A stretch of DNA of 64,000 bases from SZAS-79 sp963844255 (GCA_963844255.1 CAWJNP010000069.1:5173-69172), one strand, 5' to 3'; shown: positions 1-8,712, counted from the first letter of the stretch. Notes: generated by a model from the sequence alone, not told the origin. A program made the numbers and translations.

Positions 1-567
1 GCGCATGTCGCCGGGCGACACATGGCAGGGATAGACCGGCGTGTAACCGGAAGCAAGCAGCGCAAGCATGGCAGGCTGCGCGCGCTTGAGCACGAAGGTC
101 GCTTCGGAATCGCCGTTGGTCGTCACTTCGACCAGGTTGGAGTACCAGGCCTTGCGCGGATTCTTGCGGAACTTCTGCTCCGACTTCCCTTGAAGCATGT
201 CGAAGGTGCACTTGACGTCCTTGGCCGTAAACGGCTTGCCGTCATGCCACTTGACGCCGCTGCGCAGCTTGAAGGTCAGTTTCGTGTGCTCGGGGTTCCA
301 GGACCAGCTGGTCGCAAGATCCGGAACGATGCTGTCCAGACTGTTCTGCGCGACGTCCTGCTTGTACATCACGAGGTTGTTGAAAATCCCCATGAACGGG
401 ACGTTGGTAGAGAAGGTGGCTTCTTCATGAATCGAGGCGCTGGCCGGGCTGTCCCGGTGCAGGACCTTGAATATTCCGCCTGACTTCTGGGCGAACGCCG
501 CACTGCCGGCGAATACACCGAGCAGCAGCGCGGCTGCGGCCACGGCAGATCGATTAGTCCTGTTCAT
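1..567 (-). CDS. ABC transporter substrate-binding protein, family 5 (peptide/nickel type), C-terminus cut by window edge
   Basis: Periplasmic binding protein that would deliver oligopeptides or similar solutes to an ABC importer. The first 189 codons read without a stop to base 1. Residues 1-26 form a signal peptide ending in AFA before Gln. After it come features typical of the SBP_bac_5 family: an early region on the fate of the bound ligand, then 'LKLRSGVKWHDGKPFTAKDV'-like text (here LTFKLRSGVKWHDGKPF), the best-known signature of the family. The ATG at 567 follows a strong AAGGAGG with good spacing. Permease and ATPase genes would lie to the left of the window. The substrate cannot be told from this fragment. 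The gene is divergent from the CoA-transferase. Confidence 0.9.
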   Translation of the reverse strand, partial: MNRTNRSAVAAAALLLGVFAGSAAFAQKSGGIFKVLHRDSPASASIHEEATFSTNVPFMGIFNNLVMYKQDVAQNSLDSIVPDLATSWSWNPEHTKLTFKLRSGVKWHDGKPFTAKDVKCTFDMLQGKSEQKFRKNPRKAWYSNLVEVTTNGDSEATFVLKRAQPAMLALLASGYTPVYPCHVSPGDMR

Positions 568-707
568 TGCGGCTTGCCTCCTTGTTATTTGCATCCGGAT
601 TATCGCTCCCCTGCGCTCTGCGGCGCATGGCCCGGGCGGATCGCTGCTGACCCGGGGAAAGCCTGGCAGTGTAACCTTAAGCCGATGTGAGTCAAGCGGA
701 CAATGCA

Positions 708-1957
708 ATGAAACCCGGACAGGAATCGCGGAGCCCACTCGGTCCGGACTGCCGCGGCTCCCGGCCCGCTCGCAGGCATCCGCGTGCTCGATCTGACCTC
801 GGTCGTGCTCGGCCCGCTGGCCACGCAGATCCTCGGCGACTACGGCGCGGACGTCATCAAGGTCGAGACCCTCGATGGCGATCTGATGCGCGCCAACGGC
901 GTCTCGCTGCATCCCGGAATGAGTTCCGTGTTCCTCGCCATCAACCGCAACAAGCGCTCGATCGCGGTCGACCTGAAGACGCCCGACGGCGCGAGCGGTG
1001 CTCAGGCGTTTGATCGCCGAGCGCCGACGTGCTGGTCCACAACATGCGCGTCGCGGCGATCGAGAAACTCGGCTTCGGATACGCAGCGGTGGCCGCATTG
1101 CGGCCGGACATCGTGTACTGCGTCGCGACCGGATTCGACCAGGCGGCCCGGACCGGAACAAGCCCGCGTTCGACGACATCATCCAGGCCGCCTGCGGGCT
1201 TGCCAGCCTGAACGGCATCCAGAACGGCACGCCGGACTACGCACCTACCCTCGTCGCCGACAAGACCACCGGCATGGCGCTGGTCAACGCCGTGCTGGCC
1301 GCACTGTTTCACCGCGAGCGCAGCGGGCGCGGCCAGTACGTCGAGGTGCCGATGTACGAAACCATGGTGGCGTTCATGCTCGCCGAACACCTGGGCGGTC
1401 TCACCTTCGACCCGGCGCCGGTCGGCGCGGGCTACGCGCGCCTGCTCTCCGGCGGACGCAAACCCGCGCCGACGCTGGACGGGTACATCGGCATCCTTCC
1501 CTACACCGCCGAGCACTGGTCGGCATTCTTCAGGTCCGCCGGCCGCGACGACCTGGCCGAACGCTACGGGATCGCCGACAAGCAGGCGCGCAACAAGTAC
1601 ATCACCGAAATGTATCGCGACATGGCGGAAATCACCCGCCAGCGCACGACCGCCGAATGGGTTCGGATCTGCACCGAACTGGACATCCCGGTGACGCCGA
1701 TCATCGCGCTCGACGACCTGCCGCGGAATCCGCAGCTGCAGGCGAGCGGACTATTCCGCACCGCCGAACACCCGAGCGAAGGGAGCATCCGTTACGTGGC
1801 CCCGGCGACAAAATTCTCTGCCACGCCCGCCGGCGTGCGCATGCAGGCCCCCAGGCTGGGCGGCGACTCCGCGGAAATCCTTGCCGAAGCGGGCTACACC
1901 GCCGACGAGATCGCGGATCTCACGAGACGCCGCGTCGTCCGGCAGGCGGCCACCTAG
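708..1957 (+). pseudogene. CaiB/BaiF family (class III) CoA-transferase, frameshifted several times
   Basis: Would move CoA between acyl-CoA thioesters and free acids. The family opening (GIRVLDLTSVVLGPLATQIL, then DYGADVIKVE) is in one frame from about 769. The stretch LRRLIAER near 998-1024 is in a second frame. DVLVHNMRVAAIEKLG and IVYCVATGFDQ (1026-1145) are in a third. From about 1150 to the TAG at 1957 the rest is in the second frame again (PAFDDIIQAACGLASLNG, then GRGQYVEVPMYETMVAF). At least three single-base shifts are needed, and a fourth near 760 if translation starts at ATG 708. All conserved blocks are present in order, so sequence error is more likely than decay. The start is uncertain because 784 GTG is the first in-frame start of the N-terminal block. 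Confidence 0.8.
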
Positions 1958-1981
1958 CAGCCCGCGACCCGCACGAGCCGC

Positions 1982-2126
1982 CTAGGAGCCCGCGACTATG
2001 GCGAGGTTGTCGTCCACTGATTTCACGCCGGACACGCCCTTGGCGATCTGCCCGGCCTTGTCGCGACGCGCCTTGGTGTGCGCCGTGCAGAACCGCGCCG
2101 GACGGTTCGTGCGTGCCACGAATCAT
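1982..2126 (-). pseudogene. BON-domain remnant
   Basis: Reading leftward from about 2122, one frame gives KARRDKAGQIAKGVSGVKSV followed by DNDLAIVAGS and TAG at 1984-1982. This is the characteristic second half of a BON domain (phospholipid/periplasm-associated, OsmY-like). The frame has no start codon: TGA lies just before it, overlapping an ATG at 2126 that is in another frame behind a GAGGAGAG ribosome site. It is either a deletion remnant or a short gene shifted by one base near its start. Possible -35 and -10 elements lie upstream near 2185-2215. Confidence 0.5.
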
Positions 2127-2186
2127 GGTCGCTCTCCTCGTTTCCGTCGGCCCAATGCAGCGCACCTCGCCGTTCGGGGATGAAAG

Positions 2187-2204
2187 TATATTTCCGAGAA
2201 TATA
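2187..2204. promoter_or_regulatory. AT-rich inverted repeat, operator-like
   Basis: TATATT, six bases, then AATATA form a dyad in an otherwise GC-rich neighbourhood. On the minus strand a TATACT overlaps its left edge and could be the -10 of the BON remnant. It lies between the 3' end of the MarR gene and the BON remnant, so it may be a MarR-type operator, but no binding partner is shown. Confidence 0.35.
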
Positions 2205-2244
2205 TTATCGTAATCGTGCGGCGCACACTGCCCCGACACACCGG

Positions 2245-2748
2245 CTACATGTCTGACAGCGGCGTAGAACGTGCTTCATCGGCGGCATCCATTTCACACA
2301 TCCCCTGGATCACCGCCTGGAGGTGCGCGTGCAGCCCCTGCAACGCCGACGGAGGCAACTCGCTCAGGGCCTGCTGGAGTGCGCCGATCAAGGGTTGCGG
2401 CGCCGACTTGAGCGCCGACTTGCCGCGTGACGTGATGAATACCGTGACCACCCGCTGGTCATCCCCCAACCGGCGCTTGATAACCAGACCCGATCCGACA
2501 AGGCGTTCCAGCATGTTGCTGGCCGTCGACTGATGAATGCTCAGCGCACGAGCGAGCTCGCCCACCTTGATGCCCGGCTGCTCGGCAACGCGCGACAGAG
2601 CCAACAACTGAGCGCCGCTCATGCCACTCAGCTTTTCGAGCTGATCGTAATGCGACCGTATGGACCTCACGAGGACGCGAAATTGATGCAGTACAGCAAG
2701 CATCGTGGGCCTGCCCTTCGCGCCGCCCTGCTTCGATTCGATCTTCAT
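2245..2748 (-). CDS. MarR family transcriptional regulator
   Basis: A winged-helix regulator of 167 residues, normal for MarR. The DNA-binding part is clear: SGAQLLALSRVAEQPGIKVG, then ELARALSIHQSTASNMLERL (helix-turn-helix with recognition helix), then the wing LVIKRRLGDDQRVVTVFIT. Members usually repress catabolic or resistance genes and respond to aromatic acids. I chose ATG 2748; an upstream TTG at 2823 would add 25 residues of low-complexity sequence that does not resemble the family. The likely targets are close by: the UbiD-type decarboxylase or the transcript at about 3000. Confidence 0.9.
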   Translation of the reverse strand: MKIESKQGGAKGRPTMLAVLHQFRVLVRSIRSHYDQLEKLSGMSGAQLLALSRVAEQPGIKVGELARALSIHQSTASNMLERLVGSGLVIKRRLGDDQRVVTVFITSRGKSALKSAPQPLIGALQQALSELPPSALQGLHAHLQAVIQGMCEMDAADEARSTPLSDM

Positions 2749-2959
2749 CCCGCCTGGCGCCTTCCCCAATGCCCTTTGGGCGCCGACGCCCACGGTGTTC
2801 TTCCTGCTCCGCCCTAGTGTCAACTTAATCCTCAGGATTCAATGTTTTGTTTCCACTGCATCGAATTATCCACGCTTCGGTGCCGATGGCGGCAAATTTC
2901 GCATCGAAGGAGGTGAAACGGACCCGGAAGCGTTCGCGGGTCGCGCTGGCAAAAAAAAC

Positions 2960-2991
2960 ATTTGCAGAATATGTAATTGTGCAAATATACT
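2960..2991 (+). promoter_or_regulatory. Promoter with overlapping 7-bp inverted repeat
   Basis: TTGCAG at 2962-2967, an 18-bp spacer and TATACT at 2986-2991 make a good sigma-70-type promoter reading right. ATTTGCA (2960-2966) and TGCAAAT (2980-2986) are exact inverted arms 13 bp apart that cover the -35 and reach the first base of the -10, as a repressor operator would. The adjacent MarR protein is a natural candidate to bind here (inference). Confidence 0.5.
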
Positions 2992-2997
2992 TTCTTC

Positions 2998-3101
2998 TGC
3001 TGGCAAACCCGCTCGCAGTACAGCAGATGGAACGCAAGGAGGAGGGAGACGGGACTGGCAGGGCTGCCTGAGAATGAGGGTTCCGGGCAGCCCTTTTTTT
3101 T
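2998..3101 (+). ncRNA. Candidate small RNA, about 104 nt
   Basis: The transcript would start about 7-9 bases after the TATACT and end at the terminator at 3061-3101. Its 5' end can fold into a perfect 7-bp hairpin (2996-3002 with 3021-3027). Then comes a purine-rich single-stranded stretch with five GGA triplets (3029, 3038, 3041, 3045, 3052), and then the terminator hairpin. No start codon lies at a suitable distance from the AAGGAGGAG, and no plus-strand gene ends here, so a leader peptide or an orphan mRNA end is less likely. GGA-rich loops are typical of CsrA/RsmA-binding RNAs, but this is only suggestive. I do not recognise a named family. Confidence 0.4.
3061..3101 (+). terminator. Rho-independent terminator
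   Basis: GGGCTGCC (3061-3068) pairs with GGCAGCCC (3086-3093), followed directly by eight T. The T tract is on the plus strand only, so it ends rightward transcription from the promoter near 2986 and does not terminate the leftward ubiD-like gene. Confidence 0.8.
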
Positions 3102-3116
3102 CGTCCTTGCGACCGG

Positions 3117-4505
3117 CTAGCCGGTCACGCCGGAAGCCTGAAGTATCGCGCGCACCCGCGCGCGTTGCGCATCGCTGATCGTCAGGCGTTCGGCAAAATC
3201 GCGCCCCAGCGGCCGGGTGGCGTCTATTCCCATCTTGGTCACCGTAAAGGCTTCCGGGTCCGAACTCGGGTCGAGGATCGCCCCCTTCGCATGGGGAATG
3301 AACACGATGTCGCGCTCGGCGCGCACGCGCGTGGCCACGGCCCACATCACGTCGTTCATGTCGAAGATGTCGACATCCTCGTCGACGACGATCACGTACT
3401 TCGTATAGAACTCGGTTCCCAGCGCAGCCATGATCGCCTGCTGCGGCTCGCCCTGCGAGGACTTCTTCATCTTCACGATCGCGAGGAACGCGCCGCAGGT
3501 GCGGTGCGGAACATGGACCGCGATGACCCCCGGGAGATTACGCCGCAGGGTGTTGAGGATCTCGCCCTCGCGCGTGACGCATGAGACGAGGATGTGGTCC
3601 TGCGACATGCCCGAGGCCACGGAATGGAACATCGCGTCGCGCCGCATGCGGATCTTCTTCGCGACGAATACATTCTGCGTGCTGCGAAACGAAGCGTAGC
3701 CGGTGAACTCGCTGAACGGGCCCTCGGGCTCGTGCACGCCCGCCAGGATCTCGCCCTCGATGATGATCTCCGCACCCGCCGGGACCTCGAGGTCCTCCAC
3801 GCCGCATTTCGCCAGCCGGTAAGGTTCGCCGAACAAGCCGCCGATGATCTCGAACTTGCGCACATTCGGCGGGTAGGCAAACACCATCGACCCCATGTAA
3901 TGCAGCGGATGGATTCCCAGGGTGATCGCTGCGGGCAGCGCCTCGCCCTTCTCCTCCGCGCGCTTGTGGAATTCGTGCATGCGGCGACGCGAGTGCAGTG
4001 ACACGCCGAGCCGGTTCCTGCCGGTCAGCATGAAGCGGTGGAAACCCGTGGTATCGACCCCGCTTGCCGGGTCGCGCGCGGTCAGCTGCCCGCCGGTGAT
4101 ATACGGGGCCTTGTCCACATGAAAATGCGTGGGAATCGGCAGTTTCGTCAGATCCACGTCGTCGCCTTCCAGAACCACCTCCTGCCAGGAGGCCTCGTCG
4201 ACAAGCGCGCACGGGATGTATTTCTGGCAGCGCTCGCGAAACGCAGAGGGCAGGTCGGACTGCGGCACGCCCAGGCAGGCCGCGAGCAACTTGCGGTTGC
4301 CGGCGATGTTGGTGACCACCGGCATGCTGTGACCCTCCACATTCTCATAGACCACCACCGGACTGCGGCCCATCTGCTCGAGTTCGAATATCAGGGAGGT
4401 GATATCGAGTTTCGTGCTCACCGGCTCCCGTATGCGCAGCAATTCTCCGGGATGGTCCCGCTCGACCATGTCGAGAAAGCCGCGCATGCTTTGTGGGTCG
4501 TTCAT
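3117..4505 (-). CDS. UbiD family (de)carboxylase
   Basis: A 462-residue prenylated-FMN-dependent decarboxylase, acting on aryl, heteroaryl or unsaturated acids. UbiD landmarks are present: the N-terminal LRGFLD-like opening (MRGFLDMVERDHPGELLRI), the phrase VVYENVEGH, the PIPTHFHVDKAPYITGG block, LGIHPLHYMG, and the active-site stretch HEPEGPFSEFTGY, which supplies the two catalytic glutamates (EGPFxEFTGY). The ATG at 4505 follows GGAGACGG. No UbiX-like flavin prenyltransferase is in the window. The true substrate is unknown; ubiquinone synthesis is possible, but the catabolic setting fits a member acting on aromatic acids. Confidence 0.88.
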   Translation of the reverse strand: MNDPQSMRGFLDMVERDHPGELLRIREPVSTKLDITSLIFELEQMGRSPVVVYENVEGHSMPVVTNIAGNRKLLAACLGVPQSDLPSAFRERCQKYIPCALVDEASWQEVVLEGDDVDLTKLPIPTHFHVDKAPYITGGQLTARDPASGVDTTGFHRFMLTGRNRLGVSLHSRRRMHEFHKRAEEKGEALPAAITLGIHPLHYMGSMVFAYPPNVRKFEIIGGLFGEPYRLAKCGVEDLEVPAGAEIIIEGEILAGVHEPEGPFSEFTGYASFRSTQNVFVAKKIRMRRDAMFHSVASGMSQDHILVSCVTREGEILNTLRRNLPGVIAVHVPHRTCGAFLAIVKMKKSSQGEPQQAIMAALGTEFYTKYVIVVDEDVDIFDMNDVMWAVATRVRAERDIVFIPHAKGAILDPSSDPEAFTVTKMGIDATRPLGRDFAERLTISDAQRARVRAILQASGVTG

Positions 4506-4629
4506 GGATCCGTCTCCGTTGTGGCGCCCGGATGGCCAGAGACGCCGGGCAGAGACCCAATGGTAACTGCGGGTAACCGCGGATAACCGCCCCAACCCGA
4601 CGGTCCGGCCGGATCCGGTGCCGATCCGG

Positions 4630-5529
4630 CTACGATTTTGCTTCCGGACTCCAGGTTTCGACGCAGCGGAACTCGGCGACCTGCAGTGCCTGGGCGCGCG
4701 GCTGCCCAAATGCGATCCAGCCGTGGCCAAGCAGCGTCATCTCCTCGCGATGCACCTTGACCTCGGCCTGTCCCTCGAGTGTCACGTAGGTGCCGTTGGA
4801 ACTGTGATCGGCCAGCACAAAGTGGTCGCGCCGTCGTTCGATCATTGCATGCGCCCGCGACACCACGGCGTTGTGGATCGTGAAGTCTGCTTCGTGATCG
4901 CGCCCGATCGTCACCTTGCGGCGGTCGGGACCCATGTCGATGCGCTTGCCTTCGACTTCGAGTTCCAGCATCGCACGACCCGAACTGCGGGTCGACCCTG
5001 CGGTGATCGAGGTCATGTCCTGGTTCGCGCCCTGCCAGACGATCTCGATCAGGTCGACCTCCTTTTCCTTGCCCTTGACCGGTATCGCATACAGTTTGCG
5101 CAGGTTGCCGGTGAACATGCTGGAAAGTCCTTCGGCGGTGTCCTTGTCGGTGATGATCTGGCCCTTGGAGGCCAGGTCGCACAGGCGCGAGGCGAGGTTC
5201 ACCGTGTCGCCAAACACGTCGTTGTCGCGTTCGACCACAGGCCCGCGATGAAAGCCGATGCGCAGGCCGAGGCGCGCCCCCGTCGCCGTCCCGAGCTTTT
5301 CCACCCGCATCTGCATCTCGGCCGCGGCCGCGGCGGCATCGTCGGCATCGTTGAAAACCGCCATGACCGCATCACCGATCGTCTTGACCACGCGGCCGTG
5401 CACCTCGGTCGCACAGTCCGACATCGTCTGAAGGCAGCTCCCGACCAGCGCGAACGCACGCGTATCGCCCAGTATTTCGTAGAGCGCGGTGCTGCCGGCG
5501 ACATCCGCAAAGAGCACTGCACATTCCAT
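4630..5529 (-). CDS. Class III adenylate/guanylate cyclase with C-terminal FHA domain
   Basis: A 299-residue soluble signalling protein. Residues 1-165 are a cyclase homology domain: metal-binding FADVAGST, the second metal site VVKTIGDAVMAVF, and NLASRL with the transition-state Asn and Arg. Residues about 190-290 are an FHA phosphothreonine-reading domain, with VTIGRD, then SRAH, then SSNGTY in the expected order. The combination suggests cAMP or cGMP production controlled by binding a phosphorylated partner. No kinase lies nearby. It is downstream of the patatin gene on the same strand with an 86-bp gap. Confidence 0.9.
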   Translation of the reverse strand: MECAVLFADVAGSTALYEILGDTRAFALVGSCLQTMSDCATEVHGRVVKTIGDAVMAVFNDADDAAAAAAEMQMRVEKLGTATGARLGLRIGFHRGPVVERDNDVFGDTVNLASRLCDLASKGQIITDKDTAEGLSSMFTGNLRKLYAIPVKGKEKEVDLIEIVWQGANQDMTSITAGSTRSSGRAMLELEVEGKRIDMGPDRRKVTIGRDHEADFTIHNAVVSRAHAMIERRRDHFVLADHSSNGTYVTLEGQAEVKVHREEMTLLGHGWIAFGQPRAQALQVAEFRCVETWSPEAKS

Positions 5530-5615
5530 GATCTAGTCTCCCATGATCTGAATTTGATTCTGCGCGCACCGGTTCGGGCTGGATTGACCTCCGTCAAACC
5601 TGATACCGGGCGCGT

Positions 5616-6803
5616 CTAGTGCAGCCCGGGGGGCAAGGCATTCCAGGCCCTGCCACTGCGCGCCATTGCGTATCCATAGTCGAACAGGGCGCGCTCGTAG
5701 GCCGGATCGAACCACTCTGCCGCCGGCATCGAAAAGTCACTGCCGATCCAGGCACCGTGGAATTGCGCGCTTTCGCGCTCTGCACGCAGATAGATCACAT
5801 ACAGGTCGCCGACGCCCAGCGACTGCGTGAGCTGGTGCATCGCATGTTCGCCGAGACCAATAACCTCTGGCGGCATGACCATGTACTCCGACCTCGCGCG
5901 TCCGTTGCGTATCACCCAGAAGTCGGTCTGCCCGCTGGTTCCAAGCGTGCGTGCCGTGGCGGACCAGTCGAAATCCGGCGGCCCGATGAACGCCTGCCGG
6001 GTGATGCCGCCATCGACATGCATCTCGCTGTAACGACGCCCTTCGGCCTCGACTTCGAAATAGACGGGCGGAAGCAGGATCGGGACGGCGGCCGAGGCCA
6101 GCAGCACGCGTTGAATGAGGGCCAGCGCTTCGGGTCGCCCGCTGACCGCGATCGCGCCGATATCCCAGATCGTCTGCCGACCCGCGTAAAGATGGGTGGA
6201 GGCGACATACAGCCTGCGCCCCTTGCGGTGTTCGGTCGCGACCGCCTGCATCAGCGCCGCATCGAAATAGCGCTCGATCAGGCCCTGCAATGGCTTTGAG
6301 GAAGCAAGCGAGTCGCCGAAAATGGCGAAAACGCGCGGGCGCACGTTGATGATGTCGCGACCCGACAGCCGCGTAAACAGTTCGTGAAGCACGGCGTCAT
6401 AGTCGGGTCCGAGAAACGCAAACGGCGCCGCCAACGCGCCAACACTTACACCGGTCACGACGTGAAACTGCGGCCGTGTCCCGGACCGCGTCCAGCCGGT
6501 CAGAAATCCGGCCGCAAACGATCCGTTTGCGCCACCGCCTGAAATGGCGAGCACGTTCAGCGCGTTTCGCGACGTCGCCGCAGGCGCGCTGACGGCGCCC
6601 GGTCGCTTCGTCGAAGGCCTTGTATCGTTTCCCTGGGATGACTCACCCCATTGCCTTACACCTGCGAATCCAGGCACCTGGGCCGCATCAATCAGGGCTG
6701 CCGGAATCGGCGGCAGCGGGGGCTTTTCGGCGCATGCGACAAGCGTCATCAGCGCCGCAAGGGCCGCAACCGCCCGCAACATCGCCACAGGGAGCGGCTT
6801 CAT
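5616..6803 (-). CDS. Patatin-like phospholipase, predicted lipoprotein
   Basis: A 395-residue lipid acyl hydrolase. A signal peptide ends in the lipobox LVAC near residue 24, so the protein is likely anchored to a membrane. The patatin catalytic parts follow in order: oxyanion loop AISGGGANGSFAAG near residue 88, nucleophile elbow TGVSVGA (Ser near 122), and the dyad aspartate in HVDGGI near 268. No ribosome site precedes its ATG at 6803. A short ORF with a strong ribosome site ends in the overlapping TGA, so translation may be coupled. Confidence 0.88.
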   Translation of the reverse strand: MKPLPVAMLRAVAALAALMTLVACAEKPPLPPIPAALIDAAQVPGFAGVRQWGESSQGNDTRPSTKRPGAVSAPAATSRNALNVLAISGGGANGSFAAGFLTGWTRSGTRPQFHVVTGVSVGALAAPFAFLGPDYDAVLHELFTRLSGRDIINVRPRVFAIFGDSLASSKPLQGLIERYFDAALMQAVATEHRKGRRLYVASTHLYAGRQTIWDIGAIAVSGRPEALALIQRVLLASAAVPILLPPVYFEVEAEGRRYSEMHVDGGITRQAFIGPPDFDWSATARTLGTSGQTDFWVIRNGRARSEYMVMPPEVIGLGEHAMHQLTQSLGVGDLYVIYLRAERESAQFHGAWIGSDFSMPAAEWFDPAYERALFDYGYAMARSGRAWNALPPGLH

Positions 6804-6856
6804 GTGGCGCGGGGAGTGGCAGCGAGCATCGCTGCAGCAATGCGCTTGCGTTTCAT
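6800..6856 (-). CDS. Possible 18-codon leader ORF coupled to the patatin gene
   Basis: The sequence upstream of ATG 6856 contains AAGGAGTTG, the best ribosome site in this intergenic region. The ORF reads MKRKRIAAAMLAATPRAT and stops with TGA overlapping the patatin ATG (ATGA). It could be a coupling leader, or the true start of the patatin if one base is wrong here. The peptide itself resembles the beginning of a signal peptide, which keeps the second option open. Confidence 0.35.
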   Translation of the reverse strand: MKRKRIAAAMLAATPRAT

Positions 6857-7017
6857 ATGCAACTCCTTAGCGGTTCATTCTGCGCCGCTGCGTGCACGGG
6901 CAATTGAGGCATGTCAAACAACGGACTCGAACCGGTCGGCCTGCTCGCTTGGCCGCGCGTCCGATCCGCCCTTCCGCTCGGGTGCGTCCAGCGATGTCGC
7001 AGGTATATGATCAACGC

Positions 7018-7854
7018 ATGCTGCACTACCGTCGCCTGCTCCTGTCGCTTTCGCTCGTCCTCGTGGTCGGGGGAGCGTGGCTCGCGCCGCTGGATGCCGG
7101 TGCGGAAATCCAGGTGCAGGCCGGCCTGAAGCGTGCCCTTGCCAGCTTCGCTGCCGCCCGCGCACTGAATGCGGTGATCTCGGTGGTCCAGGGCACCGAG
7201 ATTTCGGTACAACTCGCGGGCCTCGGCCCGACATTCGCGCCTGGCCAGGTGCTCGACCCGGTGAACGACCTGGTCGAGCAGTTCTCGACTCTGATGCTGT
7301 TTGCTTCGGTCTCGTTCGGCATGCAGCTCATCCTGCTCAAGTTCGGAAGTTACTGGGCGGTTTCCGCGCTGCTGACCCTTGCGGCACTGGCCTGCGTCTG
7401 GCTGAACTGGCGCGGGCCGGACCGGCGCGGCTGGCCGACCCGGCTCCTGGTGGGACTGCTGCTCGTGCGGTTCGCGGTCCCACTGGTGGCACTTGGCAGC
7501 GAAGCGGGCTTCCAGGTGTTTCTTTCCGAGCGCTACGCCGCCGGCGAAACGAAGATCGAGCTGTCTGCGAAAAAGCTGACACTCCTGTCAACACCGCCGA
7601 TCGCACTCAGGGAAGGCGAGACTCTGGGGGACCGGGTCAAACGCTGGGCTGCACAGGGTACCGACGTGGCGAGGCAAGCGGGCCAGCTGATTGACGACCT
7701 GAAGCAGGCGGCCGGCGAAATGGTGGAACATGTCGTGATGCTGATTGCCGTGTTCCTGATACAGACGCTCGTGCTGCCGCTTGCACTCCTGTGGTGCCTG
7801 TTCAGGCTGGGCGGCATGCTGGGCAAGCTCGCCGAGGCGGCAAAGAAAGCCTGA
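7018..7854 (+). CDS. Membrane protein of unknown function
   Basis: A 278-residue protein with a signal-like N-terminal hydrophobic segment (LLLSLSLVLVVGGAWLAPL) and further hydrophobic stretches near 90-135 (LMLFASVSFG, then ALLTLAALACVWL), 145-165 and 235-270. Between them is a soluble part with a likely helical KRWAAQGTDVARQAGQLIDD segment. The C-terminus is basic. I do not recognise the family. I chose the ATG at 7018; an in-frame ATG at 6994 would add eight residues. It precedes the DUF1499 gene on the same strand by 69 bp. Confidence 0.7.
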   Translation: MLHYRRLLLSLSLVLVVGGAWLAPLDAGAEIQVQAGLKRALASFAAARALNAVISVVQGTEISVQLAGLGPTFAPGQVLDPVNDLVEQFSTLMLFASVSFGMQLILLKFGSYWAVSALLTLAALACVWLNWRGPDRRGWPTRLLVGLLLVRFAVPLVALGSEAGFQVFLSERYAAGETKIELSAKKLTLLSTPPIALREGETLGDRVKRWAAQGTDVARQAGQLIDDLKQAAGEMVEHVVMLIAVFLIQTLVLPLALLWCLFRLGGMLGKLAEAAKKA

Positions 7855-7923
7855 CGCCATCCGCACTGCAAGTAGAATGCAGGTGATGCGCGAACGCCAT
7901 CGTCAACCGCGAGAGTAGTCCGC

Positions 7924-8706
7924 ATGAGCCAACCGCTTCCCGTCGCGAGAAACGGCCGCATTGCGAACGCTGCCTGGGCAACGGCGCTGCTCTGCCTCGT
8001 CCTTGCCATCGCAGACGCGATTGCGGGACTGTTTGCAGGTATCGGTTACCGGCTGGATCTCTGGGACTACCGGGACGGCATCGGCGCGCTCATGTACGTT
8101 TTCTGGCTCGCTGCCGGAACCGCAGTGCTCGCGTCTCTCGCTGCGATACTCGGCGCCACCACGGGGCGCACTGGTGCGATCGCCACCGGCCTGATCGCGC
8201 TGCTGATCGCCGGCATCACCGCCTACATCCCCTGGAGCCTGAGACAGACCGTAAGGCGCGTCCCGCCGATCCACGACATCAGTACCGATACCGTCAACCC
8301 GCCCCATTTTTTGCGTGTCGCCGGACTGCGCAGAAAGACCGATCATCCGGTCGCCTACGACGGTCCCGAGGTTGCGGCCCTGCAGAAGAAGGGTTACCCG
8401 GACATACAGCCAATCGTGCTCAAGGCGCCGGCCGACACGGTGTTTACCACTTCACGGTCCGTGCTGCTCGGCATGGGGCTCACGTTGCTGGACGCCGATC
8501 CGGCGCAACGCAGGCTGGAGGCCACCGACACCTCGCTGCTGTTCGGCTTCGAAGATGATTTTGTCGTTCGCATCCTGGAGGAGCCCGGCGGCTTCACGCG
8601 CGTGGACGTGCGCTCGAAATCGCGCGTAGGCAGGAGCGACCTGGGAATCAACGCCGGCCGGATCCGCCTATTCACCACGACCCTGCGGAATAAATTTAAC
8701 TCTTAA
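7924..8706 (+). CDS. DUF1499 domain membrane protein
   Basis: A 260-residue protein with three N-terminal hydrophobic segments (about residues 17-37, 52-75, 85-103) followed by a DUF1499 domain. That domain begins at PPIHDISTDTVNPPHF and ends with the typical RVDVRSKSRVGRSDLGINAGRIR. The function of DUF1499 is not established. The opening PPIHDISTD and the closing SKSRVGxSDxGxNAxRI leave little doubt about the family. Confidence 0.88.
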   Translation: MSQPLPVARNGRIANAAWATALLCLVLAIADAIAGLFAGIGYRLDLWDYRDGIGALMYVFWLAAGTAVLASLAAILGATTGRTGAIATGLIALLIAGITAYIPWSLRQTVRRVPPIHDISTDTVNPPHFLRVAGLRRKTDHPVAYDGPEVAALQKKGYPDIQPIVLKAPADTVFTTSRSVLLGMGLTLLDADPAQRRLEATDTSLLFGFEDDFVVRILEEPGGFTRVDVRSKSRVGRSDLGINAGRIRLFTTTLRNKFNS

Positions 8707-8712
8707 AGCAGA

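Noticed and set aside
2847..3071. A 74-codon plus-strand frame in the marR-ubiD gap
   Set aside because: No ribosome site, odd composition, and it crosses the promoter and 5' hairpin of the candidate RNA.
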